From CAIXQW01 sp046049675 (GTDB taxonomy: Bacteria > Bacteroidota > Bacteroidia > Chitinophagales > Chitinophagaceae): a stretch of DNA of 64,000 nt. This document shows, piece after piece, positions 1 to 8,735 of the stretch. Position 1 is the first letter of the stretch; every line of letters begins with the position of its first letter. The notes below the pieces were generated by a model. The model was not told the DNA's origin. It worked only from the letters and a program-made list of their open reading frames with translations, and did no database searches. The stretch is from assembly GCA_046049675.1 (NCBI GenBank), contig JBJORA010000010.1, positions 1-64,000 of the forward strand. Direction: 5' to 3'. Made by a program: the position numbers and the translations under genes.

Positions 1-1029
1 ATGGAAGTACCACCAATGGTGCTCAAAACGATAGGTATTTGAAAACGCAGGTGTTGGCTTCCAAGTAGCACCCCAATTGCCTACAGTGTCTTTTGTAACT
101 ATATGGCTGCAGTTGTAGTCACCTTTTGTATAACCTGGGAATGCATCTGTTACTTCTTCAAAAGAATATAAGCGAATATGATTGAATGCTTGAATCGTAT
201 CTACGTTAGCTGTCCACAAATCACCACTTCTAAACATTACACTTGCACCTACAACCATACCTGCAGGCACATTTAGGTTAACTGGTATCTGCAATACATT
301 AAAACCGCTTGTGTTAGTGTCGTTGGCTGTAGCTGCTGTTAGCGGTATACGGTACGTTTGTACATTGGCACCTTGTATACCACTTGTAGTATAGCTTCTT
401 CTACCTACAACACATTTTACAGTATCTACACCAAAATTAGTTGGTACAGCACCCGTGTTCCAATAAATTAGTCCAATATCGTGAGGACCACCACTTGCTG
501 CACCATAAGTCAAAGAAATAACCATAGTGTCTACAATGTTTGGTTTATTAGCTACACGATTGTAAACATAGTTCATAGCAAAGCTGTCAATTGTGTACGA
601 GTCACCAGAAGTAATACCCATTAAACCAACATTGATATCTGGGCGATTGAATGTTTTAGCTGTTGGGTCAAAAGTTTGACACCATTGTTGTAACCATACA
701 GCGCTTAAACTAGAAACGCCACCAGTACCCGTAAAACGAGCACGCATAGTACTATCCTGCCAAAGCAAGTTGCTGTAAAGATGCGACGACGTGTACATAG
801 AGGTTCCACCGTCTTCTACCATGCTTGTATCACGCGATTCAACAATACCGTACCAACGCTTACCAGCACGTGTCTTGCGCGTTTCAGCTCGCTTTACAGG
901 CTCACCCTTAGCAGGTTGAAACATCGCGCTTTTCATGTCATCAGTCGCTTGTAAGCTCTGTGCTTCTACACTAGAATTGGCTATCATTGCAGAACACAAT
1001 AGCAAAGCCACTTTTGTAAAATTTTTCAT
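1..1029 (-). CDS. exported protein of unknown function, 3' end outside window
   Basis: The reverse strand reads open for 343 codons from an ATG at 1029 to the window edge, with no stop. The first ~24 residues form a Sec signal peptide (charged MKNFTK start, hydrophobic ALLLCSAMIA core, cleavage after VEAQ). The mature part begins with a short Arg/Lys-rich stretch and continues as a Ser/Thr/Gly/Asn-rich, probably beta-rich domain with many aromatic residues, as is usual for secreted Bacteroidota proteins. The C-terminus, where a T9SS sorting domain would lie, is outside the window. I do not recognise a family and assign no function. It is divergent from the gene at 1160. Confidence 0.8.
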   Translation of the reverse strand, partial: MKNFTKVALLLCSAMIANSSVEAQSLQATDDMKSAMFQPAKGEPVKRAETRKTRAGKRWYGIVESRDTSMVEDGGTSMYTSSHLYSNLLWQDSTMRARFTGTGGVSSLSAVWLQQWCQTFDPTAKTFNRPDINVGLMGITSGDSYTIDSFAMNYVYNRVANKPNIVDTMVISLTYGAASGGPHDIGLIYWNTGAVPTNFGVDTVKCVVGRRSYTTSGIQGANVQTYRIPLTAATANDTNTSGFNVLQIPVNLNVPAGMVVGASVMFRSGDLWTANVDTIQAFNHIRLYSFEEVTDAFPGYTKGDYNCSHIVTKDTVGNWGATWKPTPAFSNTYRFEHHWWYFH

Positions 1030-1147
1030 TATCTCTTTTTTCTATTTACTCTGCCTAAAATTAAGATAATTTTATAAAGTATGAGCATTTGTCAGCATTT
1101 TTTTACACACCATAGCGGCGACAAATTTCCTTAAAGCGGCAAATTCG

Positions 1148-1155
1148 TATCTTTA
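1148..1155 (+). promoter_or_regulatory. -7 promoter element, predicted leaderless start
   Basis: TATCTTTA fits the Bacteroidota -7 consensus TAnnTTTG except for the last base and ends exactly 4 nt before the ATG at 1160. Transcription would start at or next to the start codon. No clear -33 TTG is visible. Confidence 0.5.
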
Positions 1156-1159
1156 CAGC

Positions 1160-2116
1160 ATGTCTAATCAGGGAAATTCTAAAAATTGGCTATACCTAGG
1201 TATTATCGCTGCGCTCGCAGCAGCCTGCGCCTATTTGTTTATTAGTAAGAATAAGCAAGAAGATAAAACCCACGAAGTTACAACCCAGCTTGCTGATGTA
1301 AGTAGTAGTAAGCAAGCTTTGCAAGACGATTTTAATGCTGCGCTTCAACGCATTGACGAAATGAAAAGCAGTAATAAGAGTATGGATAGTTTACTCTTAA
1401 GCAAAGATGGCGAAATTAAAGATTTGCTCAATCAGATTAAAGCTATCCAAAGCAAAGAAAATGCTACCGCAGAAGAATTAGCAAAAGGTAGAAGCCTCAT
1501 TGCTAGCTTGCAGGGTAAGTTAGATGGCTATCAAAAGCAAATTGAAGAACTTAAAAAAGCCAATGCACAGCTCGCAACAGAGAAGCAACAAATAAGCGCT
1601 GAGAAAGACAGGGTTACAGAAGAGAAACAAAATGTTGAAAAACAAAATACGCAACTAAGCAATGAAAAAGCAAACCTTGAGCAAAACAATGCTAATTTAA
1701 GTAGCAAGGTAGATCTTGCAAAAGTGCTGCATGCTGGGAATATTAAACTTGAGCCGGTTAAAAAGCAATGGCTTACTGGCAAAGAAGTCAATACCGAAAA
1801 AGCGAAACGCACAAAAGTAATGCGCATTAGTTTTGACCTTGACGATAATCGCCTTGCTGAAAGTGGTGAAAAACAAATCTATATCGTTGTTTATGGTCCT
1901 GATGGTGCTGCTTATAAGCGTGGTACTTTCAATTTGTCAGACGGCACGCAGAAAGCTTTTACAACAACTAAAACAGTTAGCTACACGCAAGGCAAAGCCA
2001 CAAAAGATATCGGCTACGATTGGACACCGGAGGGTAAATTTGATGCCGGAGATTATACGGTAGAAATCTATCACCAAGGTTACAAGATTGGCGAAAGAGT
2101 TGTTACACTTAAATAG
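1160..2116 (+). CDS. membrane-anchored coiled-coil protein, unknown function
   Basis: 318 aa. An uncleaved N-terminal membrane segment (about residues 10-28, LYLGIIAALAAACAYLFI) is followed by a long heptad-rich coiled coil rich in Lys, Glu, Gln, Asn and Ala (about 35-190). The C-terminal domain of ~120 residues looks beta-rich and includes IYIVVYGPDG and DAGDYTVEIY. The layout suggests a periplasm-facing rod carrying a small globular domain, possibly an envelope scaffold. It is followed 9 bp later by aroB and so probably heads the aroB-aroA transcript, although nothing in it suggests a role in aromatic synthesis. I cannot name the family. Confidence 0.85.
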   Translation: MSNQGNSKNWLYLGIIAALAAACAYLFISKNKQEDKTHEVTTQLADVSSSKQALQDDFNAALQRIDEMKSSNKSMDSLLLSKDGEIKDLLNQIKAIQSKENATAEELAKGRSLIASLQGKLDGYQKQIEELKKANAQLATEKQQISAEKDRVTEEKQNVEKQNTQLSNEKANLEQNNANLSSKVDLAKVLHAGNIKLEPVKKQWLTGKEVNTEKAKRTKVMRISFDLDDNRLAESGEKQIYIVVYGPDGAAYKRGTFNLSDGTQKAFTTTKTVSYTQGKATKDIGYDWTPEGKFDAGDYTVEIYHQGYKIGERVVTLK

Positions 2117-2125
2117 CAACTAGGC

Positions 2126-3166
2126 GTGAGGCAAGGAAAAGTTTTGTATGAGCAAGATATTGAAGATCTTGAAACATACTTGCACGAAAAGCACTGCATT
2201 ATTGTTGTAGACGAAAATACACACAGGCATTGCCTTCCGATTTTTCTAAAAACTTTGCCGAGTTTAGCCGCTGCGTTTGTTGTTACATTAAAAGTTGGTG
2301 AATCATGTAAATCACTAGCGCAGTATCAATATCTATTAGAAAAATTAGTTGACGCTAAAGCAAATAAACAAACAGTTTTGATAGCACTAGGTGGCGGCAG
2401 TATTTGTGATGTTGCAGCGTTTGCGGCTAGCACCTATATGCGTGGGATACCTTTAGTATTGCTACCTACAAGCTATCTTGCAATGGTAGACGCCGCGCAT
2501 GGCGGTAAGACTGCAATCAATTTTGGTGAAACAAAAAACTTAGTTGGAAGCTTCTACCCTGCTGATATCACTTTTGTTGAGCCAAATTTTACTTCAACAC
2601 AAAGCGACAGAGATTTTAACGCCGGGATTGCCGAATTGCTGAAACAAGCTTTATTGCAAGGTGAAGAGCGTTGGCAAGCCGTTTGTGCCTGTGCAACAAG
2701 AGCAGATTATTGCGCACAATTACCTTCAGCAATAAATTATAAACGCCAATTAGTAGATCAAGATCCATATGACAATGCTGTCCGGCAAACGCTCAACTTA
2801 GGTCATACAATTGGGCACGCCTTAGAAGCCTATTATTTGCAAACAGATACGCCATTGCTCCACGGAGAAGCAGTTGCATTTGGGCTTATTGCAGAACTGT
2901 TTGTTGCTGAACACTTGCTTGGTACAGCTGAGAAAATTCGTATTGAGCTAAGCAAGCAAGTGGAAAAACTATTTGATAGTAGTGTGCTAAGGCGGCCAGC
3001 TGCAACACAAGCTTTGCTAGACTTAATGCTTTTAGACAAAAAATCTAATGCAAGTATTCGCATGAGTTTACTTCAGCACTATGGCGACTGCAAGATTAAA
3101 GTAGAAGTGCCAGTGCAACTTGCAACAGAAGCAGTTCAAAACCTATTTTCACAATATGCAAGTTGA
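2126..3166 (+). CDS. aroB: 3-dehydroquinate synthase AroB
   Basis: 346 aa. It converts DAHP to 3-dehydroquinate, the second step of the shikimate pathway, using NAD and a divalent metal. The NAD-binding GGGSICDVAAF motif, the substrate-site segment DAAHGGKTAINFG with its lysine, the AGIAELLKQAL metal-ligand segment, NLGHTIGHALE and LLHGEAVAFG are all present in family order. The start is probably the GTG at 2126, since there is no ATG near the N-terminus; a TTG at 2144 is the alternative. It sits 9 bp after the coiled-coil gene and overlaps aroA by 11 bp, so translation is probably coupled. Confidence 0.95.
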   Translation: MRQGKVLYEQDIEDLETYLHEKHCIIVVDENTHRHCLPIFLKTLPSLAAAFVVTLKVGESCKSLAQYQYLLEKLVDAKANKQTVLIALGGGSICDVAAFAASTYMRGIPLVLLPTSYLAMVDAAHGGKTAINFGETKNLVGSFYPADITFVEPNFTSTQSDRDFNAGIAELLKQALLQGEERWQAVCACATRADYCAQLPSAINYKRQLVDQDPYDNAVRQTLNLGHTIGHALEAYYLQTDTPLLHGEAVAFGLIAELFVAEHLLGTAEKIRIELSKQVEKLFDSSVLRRPAATQALLDLMLLDKKSNASIRMSLLQHYGDCKIKVEVPVQLATEAVQNLFSQYAS

Positions 3167-4397
3167 AATTAAAGCTCGTGATACCGCTAGCAGCAATATT
3201 ATTTTGCCGCTTAGTAAAAGTATTTGCAATCGCTTGCAGATTATTAAAGCACTTAGTGGTAGTACACATGATGTGCCACTTGCACAAGGTAGTGATGCGC
3301 AAGTATTACATCAAGCACTACGCACGGATACACTTGTTTGCAACGTTAATGATGCGGGTACAGCCTTTAGATTTTTGACGGCTTACTTTGCTTCGCAACC
3401 CCAGATACCAAGTAGAGTACTAACTGGAAGCCCACGCCTTCGCGAACGACCAATCGCGCCTTTAGTTGATGCCTTAATTGCCATTGGCGCAGACATTAGC
3501 TATGCAGACAAGCCAAATTTTGCACCGCTCTTAATCCGTGGAAAAAAGCTACGAGGCGGCACCGTGATGGTAGATGCAAGCCATAGTAGTCAGTTTATTA
3601 GCGCACTTTGTTTGATAGCACCTTATTGTACAGAAGGCATTACAATCAAATGGCAAAGTAAAGCAGTGAGCGATAGCTATATTCACATGACTTTGCGCTT
3701 AATGGCAGATAATGGTATTGCATATACGTTTGGCAATAACACGATAACTATTCCTTACCAGGCCTATACAACACAATCTTTTCATGTTGAAGCCGATTGG
3801 AGTGCAGCAACTTTTTTTATGTGTATGCTTGCAATGTGTAATATTGGCACTAAGTTTTCTTTTGCTGGTTTATCTGCAAATACAACGCAAGGCGACGCAG
3901 CATTACTAAATTACCTCAAAGATTTTGGCGTAAGTCACGAATGGGTAGATGCGAACTTGGTCGTAACAAAAATGAGTACTGCTGAATCGGTTCAAAAGCA
4001 ATATGATTTTGAAGTAATGCCCGATGCTGCAATTCCGTTTATTGTATTGTGCGCTTTACAAAATAAGCAAGCAACTATTTCAGGCCTAAGTACCTTGCAG
4101 CATAAAGAAAGTGCTCGCGTAGATGCATTAGCACAAGAACTGCAAAAACTTGGTTTTGAGCTGAACTATGAGAATGATGTGCTTAGGTTTTCAGTGAACA
4201 ATTCTAGTATGCTACAAAGTGTAGAATTTAGTAGTCACAATGATCATCGTATCGCAATGGCCTTGTCGCTTTGTGCAATAGAAGTTGATATTGTTAAGAT
4301 AGATGACGCAGATTGCGTTGCAAAAAGCTTCCCAGATTATTGGCAGCGCTTATCGGAGATTGGGTGGCAGTGCGAGACTAACTCAACGAACGATTAA
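3156..4397 (+). CDS. aroA: 3-phosphoshikimate 1-carboxyvinyltransferase (EPSP synthase) AroA
   Basis: 413 aa. It transfers enolpyruvate from PEP to shikimate-3-phosphate. Active-site segments appear in family order: LPLSKSICNR, NDAGTAFRFLTA, GSPRLRERPI, SSQFISAL, the MPDAAIPF aspartate segment, KESARVDAL, SHNDHRIAMAL and AKSFPDYW. The ATG at 3156 puts the SKS motif at the right distance from the N-terminus and lies inside the end of aroB. The GTAFRF segment differs from the GTAMRP of class I enzymes, a position linked to glyphosate response, but sensitivity cannot be judged from this. The 3' end overlaps the convergent gene at 4378 by 20 bp. Confidence 0.95.
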   Translation: MQVEIKARDTASSNIILPLSKSICNRLQIIKALSGSTHDVPLAQGSDAQVLHQALRTDTLVCNVNDAGTAFRFLTAYFASQPQIPSRVLTGSPRLRERPIAPLVDALIAIGADISYADKPNFAPLLIRGKKLRGGTVMVDASHSSQFISALCLIAPYCTEGITIKWQSKAVSDSYIHMTLRLMADNGIAYTFGNNTITIPYQAYTTQSFHVEADWSAATFFMCMLAMCNIGTKFSFAGLSANTTQGDAALLNYLKDFGVSHEWVDANLVVTKMSTAESVQKQYDFEVMPDAAIPFIVLCALQNKQATISGLSTLQHKESARVDALAQELQKLGFELNYENDVLRFSVNNSSMLQSVEFSSHNDHRIAMALSLCAIEVDIVKIDDADCVAKSFPDYWQRLSEIGWQCETNSTND

Positions 4398-4740
4398 GTC
4401 TAATTGCCGTTATAACATTTAGAATCACATATGTGACTGCCCATGCCGGCAATAAAATTGTATCGATTGTCAAGTAGCTGACAAACAAAATAAGGGGTAC
4501 AATCAATAGAACACTTATGAAAATAAAGGGGCTGCCTTTACGCTTAACAAAAAATCTTAGAAAAAATAAATTTACAATTGGCAAAGCGATTAGTGGCGGA
4601 GTTGCAAAGGTCGCATACCAACCTACCATGCTAGGATCATAGTTTATGTTACAGTAGATTACGAATGCCAATATCATTGCAGCGAAATTCCAGATGGTAT
4701 TCTGTTTGATTAGTTTCGCTGTGGTACTAGTGCTTTGCAT
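4378..4740 (-). CDS. small four-helix membrane protein, unknown
   Basis: 120 aa from the ATG at 4740. Four hydrophobic segments are visible: WNFAAMILAFVIYC, FATPPLIALPIVNLFFLRFF, FIFISVLLIVPLILFVSYL and ILLPAWAVTYVILNVITAI. A TTG 18 bp further upstream keeps the frame open but lies inside the -7 element TACATTTG, so it cannot be the start. It is convergent with aroA, with a 20-bp overlap of coding ends. No family recognised. Confidence 0.7.
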   Translation of the reverse strand: MQSTSTTAKLIKQNTIWNFAAMILAFVIYCNINYDPSMVGWYATFATPPLIALPIVNLFFLRFFVKRKGSPFIFISVLLIVPLILFVSYLTIDTILLPAWAVTYVILNVITAIRLNRSLS

Positions 4741-4755
4741 TTGCTGTCTCCCAAT

Positions 4756-4763
4756 CAAATGTA
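4756..4763 (-). promoter_or_regulatory. -7 promoter element for the small membrane protein
   Basis: On the minus strand TACATTTG matches TAnnTTTG and lies 15 nt before the ATG at 4740. A GGGAGA stretch in between could act as a weak ribosome binding site. The rest of 4764-5061 holds no gene that I can support. Confidence 0.5.
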
Positions 4764-5025
4764 AAATTTATTATCTAACTAAGGCAAGCTCGCACCACGG
4801 CAAAGTTCAGGTTTGCTTGTCTTTTTTGCTACAGCTAGCAGTTCAGATGTTTAGGCAAATCCGTCTAAGCGAAAGTCTTACACGACCGCATTTCCAAGCT
4901 CCATAACTGCCTACTTGAATCATTTCTTATAAAATTGCTTTGTTTACTTGCTTTTTTGCGAATTTTTAGCGCTCTGTCGGCATAAATTGTTGGCTATTAA
5001 TGCCCTCGCCTCGCCTTCTAAGCCC

Positions 5026-5033
5026 TATATTTG
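5026..5033 (+). promoter_or_regulatory. -7 promoter element for the DUF2723 gene
   Basis: TATATTTG is a full match to TAnnTTTG, 28 nt upstream of the ATG at 5062. It rules out longer in-frame starts further upstream. No TTG occurs at the expected distance. Confidence 0.5.
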
Positions 5034-5061
5034 TCAGATTGTAGTAATTCGACAAGGATTT

Positions 5062-8000
5062 ATGACGTATAAGAAAATTAATAACATTTCAGGTTGGGTC
5101 GTATGCGCTATTGCGTGTATCGTGTATTTGCTTACCAAGGAAAAAAGTGCAAGCTTTTGGGATTGCGGCGAATTTTTGAGTACTGCTTACAAGCAAGAGG
5201 TACCTCATAGTCCCGGCGCCCCACTTTTTAGCATGATCGGTCGCATCTTTACTTTATTTGGTGGTGACAAAGATGCAGCAGCACTTGTTAATACAATGAG
5301 TGCCTTAGCGAGTGGCTTTACAATTTTGTTTTTATTTTGGAGTATAACCCACTTTGCACGTCGTATAGTTCAGTATCGCGGTGGTGCCTTGGATATGGGC
5401 AATATAGTTGCTATTATGGGGGCTGGTGCTGTAGGTGCTTTAGCTTATACGTTTAGCGATACTTTTTGGTTTAGTGCTGTTGAGGGTGAGGTTTACGCGC
5501 TAAGTAGTTTCCTAACCGCATTAGTGTTTTGGGCTATTCTTAAATGGGAAGAAAGCCTTCGCGACAGCAATGCTGATGGAGAAGGTGGTAGCGCGCACAA
5601 CAGACGCTATGCTGATCGTTGGATTATCTTTATTGCTTACGTATTAGGTTTAAGTATCGGTGTCCACTTATTAAACTTACTTGCGATACCTGCTATTGTA
5701 ATGGTGTACTATTTCCATCGTTATAAAGTGTCAACAATGGGCACTGTAGTAGCTTTCTTTGTAGGTTGTATCGTTACAGGTGTTGTGCAGTACGGCATTA
5801 TTCAGGGTATTCCAATTTTGGCTAGTAAAAGCGACTTGTTCTTTAACGGCATGGGCTTGCCATTTAATATGGGTATTCTTATTTTCTTTATCCTATTTGT
5901 TTCATTGGTCGTTTACCTTATGCGTTGGGCAAAGAAAAACAATCGTTATGGCGTGCATTTAGCTTTATTAAGCTCATTGTTCATTATGCTTGGTTATTCT
6001 TCTTTTGTGCAGGTTATTATCCGCAGTAATGCTGATGTGCCAATTGATATGACCAATCCAGACAATGCCTTGTCCCTTATTAAGTATTTACAACGTGAGC
6101 AATACGGTAATACGCCATTGATGTTTGGTCCTTACTACAATGTAAGTTCACGTACTGGTCCAGAAAGCCAAAAAGAAGGCAAAATGGAATATTGGATGAA
6201 TCGTAAGACAGGAAAGTATGAAGAACTAGGTCCTGGTCGTGGCGAATACGTATGGCCTGCGGAGTACGTGAAATTCTTCCCTCGTATTTGGGATATGAAC
6301 GATCCGCGACATGTACAATACTACCAAGAGTACCTAGGCTTAGGTAAAGATGACGAACCAACTGGTGGCGACAACATGTACTTCTTTATCAATTACCAAA
6401 TGATACAGATGTACTGGCGTTACTTTATGTGGAACTATGTTGGTCGTCAAAACGATATTCAAAATCTAAGTGGCGAAGCTGATCACTCAAACTGGATTAG
6501 TGGTATCGGCCCTATAGATAGAATGTTTGGCCATGGCGACACTAACAAATTGCCAAAAGGTATTCGCGATAGCCGAGTGCGTAACGAACTATATGGCTTG
6601 CCGTTTATTTTGGGTTTAATTGGTTTATTCTTCCACATTAAACACGATAAGCGCAATGCTTTGATTGTTGGCTTATTGTTTTTCTTTACAGGAGCTGCTA
6701 TTGTTATTTATCTGAACAACGTACCGCTTCAGCCACGTGAGCGCGACTATGCCTATGCAGGAAGTATGTATGCCTTTGCAATATGGATAGGACTTGGTGT
6801 GCTTCAAATACGAGATTGGTTTAGTAAAATTGGTGCTATGCCAAGTGCGGCTGCAGCTACATTAATATGCTTGCTTGCTGTGCCCACACTAATGGCTGCA
6901 AAAGAATGGGACGATCACGACCGTAGCCGTAAGACATTAGCACCAGATAGCGGAAGAAACTTCTTAGAGAGTTGCGAGAAAAATGCTATTCTATTTACAG
7001 AAGGCGATAACGATACCTACCCATTGTGGTACTTGCAAGAAATTGAGCATGTGCGCACAGATGTACGTGTAATCAATCTAAGTCTTTTAGGTATTGACTG
7101 GTATATTGATCAACTACATTACAAAACGAATGATGCACCAGCTGTGCCAATGCGTTGGACTAGCGAAAAGTATCGTGGTCAAAATCGTGATGTATTGCCT
7201 GTTGCAGGAGCCGGCCCAGCACTGTCACTTGATAGTGCAATTGATAATTTCTGTAATGATGCGCTAGCTCGCCCAAATAGAAATGGTGAAGCAACAAATT
7301 TCTTACAAACGCGTAACTTGTATATCAATGCTGGTGGTAGCGGCGATAGTGCAAAACGAATCAATTTTACTGTGGGTGGAGATTATTTAATGAAGAACGA
7401 TCTTGCTATCCTCAATATTATCTCTGCGAATTTTGGCAAACGTCCTATTTACTTTAGTACTACTGTAGATCCTAAGCACTACGAAGGCCTTAAGAACTAC
7501 TGTGTACAAGAAGGTTTAATTTTCAAACTTACTTCTCAGTTTACAGCAGGTGTAGCAGAAAACAAGGCACGTTCTCCGTTCAATGTAGACAAAACGATGG
7601 ATTTGTTTATGAAGACGTTTAAGTTTGGCGGTGCAGAGCGTAAGGATGTGTACTTTGATCAACCTAATCGTCGCATGTTAGATATTATGAAAAATAGTGT
7701 TGCTTCATTTGCAGAATCCTTAGTGGCTGGTGGTCGCAAAGAAGATGCGATTAAAGTTTTAGACCATACAATGAAGAATATTAGCGAGGAGAGTTATCCG
7801 ATTGGTATTGGTCAAGAAGACATCTCTTTGATTTACATCGCAAATGCTTATTTAGAGGCTGGTGCAAAAGACAAGGCGCGCGCTATTCATAAAAAGATGG
7901 TACAATACATCAAAGACTATCGCGAATTTGCTACAACTACAAGTGGCACACGTCAAGAGCGCTTACAGGCTGATGTTAAAGAATGTATCGATCGTTATGC

Positions 8001-8160
8001 ATATGCAATTAGTATTGCTATGCGTTCAGATATGGAATATGCTAAAGAATTAGATGCCGAATTTAAGGCATTGAGTGGAGGCCAAAGCGTTATTCAGCAA
8101 ATGATGATGCAACAGCAGCAAGCCCAACAACAGGCTCAGCAGCAGCAACCAATTCAATAG
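5062..8160 (+). CDS. DUF2723 multipass membrane protein (GT-C type, putative protein O-glycosyltransferase)
   Basis: 1032 aa. The N-terminal half has about ten or more membrane helices and the conserved DUF2723 segments SFWDCGEFLSTAYK, VPHSPGAPLF and DTFWFSAVEGEVYALSS, with acidic residues in the first loop as in GT-C enzymes. A large soluble part follows, including a PLQPRERDYAYAGS segment. The last ~200 residues look helical and TPR-like and end in a Met/Gln/Ala tail (MMMQQQQAQQQAQQQQPIQ). DUF2723 proteins are related to TMEM260-type protein O-mannosyltransferases and are widespread in Bacteroidota, where proteins are O-glycosylated in the periplasm. The substrate here is inferred, not seen. 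Single-gene unit with its own terminator. Confidence 0.85.
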   Translation: MTYKKINNISGWVVCAIACIVYLLTKEKSASFWDCGEFLSTAYKQEVPHSPGAPLFSMIGRIFTLFGGDKDAAALVNTMSALASGFTILFLFWSITHFARRIVQYRGGALDMGNIVAIMGAGAVGALAYTFSDTFWFSAVEGEVYALSSFLTALVFWAILKWEESLRDSNADGEGGSAHNRRYADRWIIFIAYVLGLSIGVHLLNLLAIPAIVMVYYFHRYKVSTMGTVVAFFVGCIVTGVVQYGIIQGIPILASKSDLFFNGMGLPFNMGILIFFILFVSLVVYLMRWAKKNNRYGVHLALLSSLFIMLGYSSFVQVIIRSNADVPIDMTNPDNALSLIKYLQREQYGNTPLMFGPYYNVSSRTGPESQKEGKMEYWMNRKTGKYEELGPGRGEYVWPAEYVKFFPRIWDMNDPRHVQYYQEYLGLGKDDEPTGGDNMYFFINYQMIQMYWRYFMWNYVGRQNDIQNLSGEADHSNWISGIGPIDRMFGHGDTNKLPKGIRDSRVRNELYGLPFILGLIGLFFHIKHDKRNALIVGLLFFFTGAAIVIYLNNVPLQPRERDYAYAGSMYAFAIWIGLGVLQIRDWFSKIGAMPSAAAATLICLLAVPTLMAAKEWDDHDRSRKTLAPDSGRNFLESCEKNAILFTEGDNDTYPLWYLQEIEHVRTDVRVINLSLLGIDWYIDQLHYKTNDAPAVPMRWTSEKYRGQNRDVLPVAGAGPALSLDSAIDNFCNDALARPNRNGEATNFLQTRNLYINAGGSGDSAKRINFTVGGDYLMKNDLAILNIISANFGKRPIYFSTTVDPKHYEGLKNYCVQEGLIFKLTSQFTAGVAENKARSPFNVDKTMDLFMKTFKFGGAERKDVYFDQPNRRMLDIMKNSVASFAESLVAGGRKEDAIKVLDHTMKNISEESYPIGIGQEDISLIYIANAYLEAGAKDKARAIHKKMVQYIKDYREFATTTSGTRQERLQADVKECIDRYAYAISIAMRSDMEYAKELDAEFKALSGGQSVIQQMMMQQQQAQQQAQQQQPIQ

Positions 8161-8179
8161 TCAATTAAGTAGTAATGTC

Positions 8180-8212
8180 AAAAGCGCAGGTCAGTGATCT
8201 GCGCTTTTTTTT
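8180..8212 (+). terminator. rho-independent terminator after the DUF2723 gene
   Basis: A perfect 10-bp stem AAAAGCGCAG / CTGCGCTTTT (8180-8189 with 8199-8208) encloses a 9-nt loop and runs into eight T residues. Confidence 0.9.
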
Positions 8213-8270
8213 GACTCAATTTATAAGTAAAGGACTCTCCTAAGCTAATTTAACATGTTAGAATAAGTTG

Positions 8271-8278
8271 TACCTTTA
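8271..8278 (+). promoter_or_regulatory. -7 promoter element, predicted leaderless start
   Basis: TACCTTTA ends exactly 4 nt before the ATG at 8283. A 10-bp palindrome TAACATGTTA lies about 10 bp upstream (8251-8260), where a regulator could bind. Confidence 0.5.
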
Positions 8279-8282
8279 CACT

Positions 8283-8588
8283 ATGACTATAGCCGCCATT
8301 TTAACCCAACATGTAGACAATTACAGTCTGTACACCTTAGCTGCCATATTGCTAAGCCTGATAGCAGCGCTAGCCCTCAAGTATCAGAAGGCAAAGTTCT
8401 ATATAATGAAATTATTTGCAAGAAATAAAAGCTTTGCACAGGTAGTGGGCATAATGTTTCTGTTGTCGCTTGCATTTGGCTTGATTGTTGGAATAAGCAC
8501 ATTAAGTGTTGTGGTAGGCCTTGGTAGCGCAGCGATTTTTTTTGTAATTGCCCTTATTCTGTTGCTGCTAGACCTGCTTAAGCGCTAA
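8283..8588 (+). CDS. small membrane protein, unknown
   Basis: 101 aa with three hydrophobic stretches: YTLAAILLSLIAALAL, VVGIMFLLSLAFGLIVGIS and AAIFFVIALILLLLDLL. An in-frame TTG 15 bp upstream lies just before the -7 element, so the ATG is preferred. It stands alone between the DUF2723 terminator and a convergent operon. No family recognised. Confidence 0.65.
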   Translation: MTIAAILTQHVDNYSLYTLAAILLSLIAALALKYQKAKFYIMKLFARNKSFAQVVGIMFLLSLAFGLIVGISTLSVVVGLGSAAIFFVIALILLLLDLLKR

Positions 8589-8735
8589 GCTTTAGGTCTA
8601 ATGCATAACACCAGCCCCATTTAGTTACAGTATTCTAAAGAAAGTGATAGGCGCAAAAATAAATTGGGAATAGAATCACGTGTACTATACCTAATAATCT
8701 AAAGCTGCGTAGAAATGTGTAGCTTTGTAATAGCG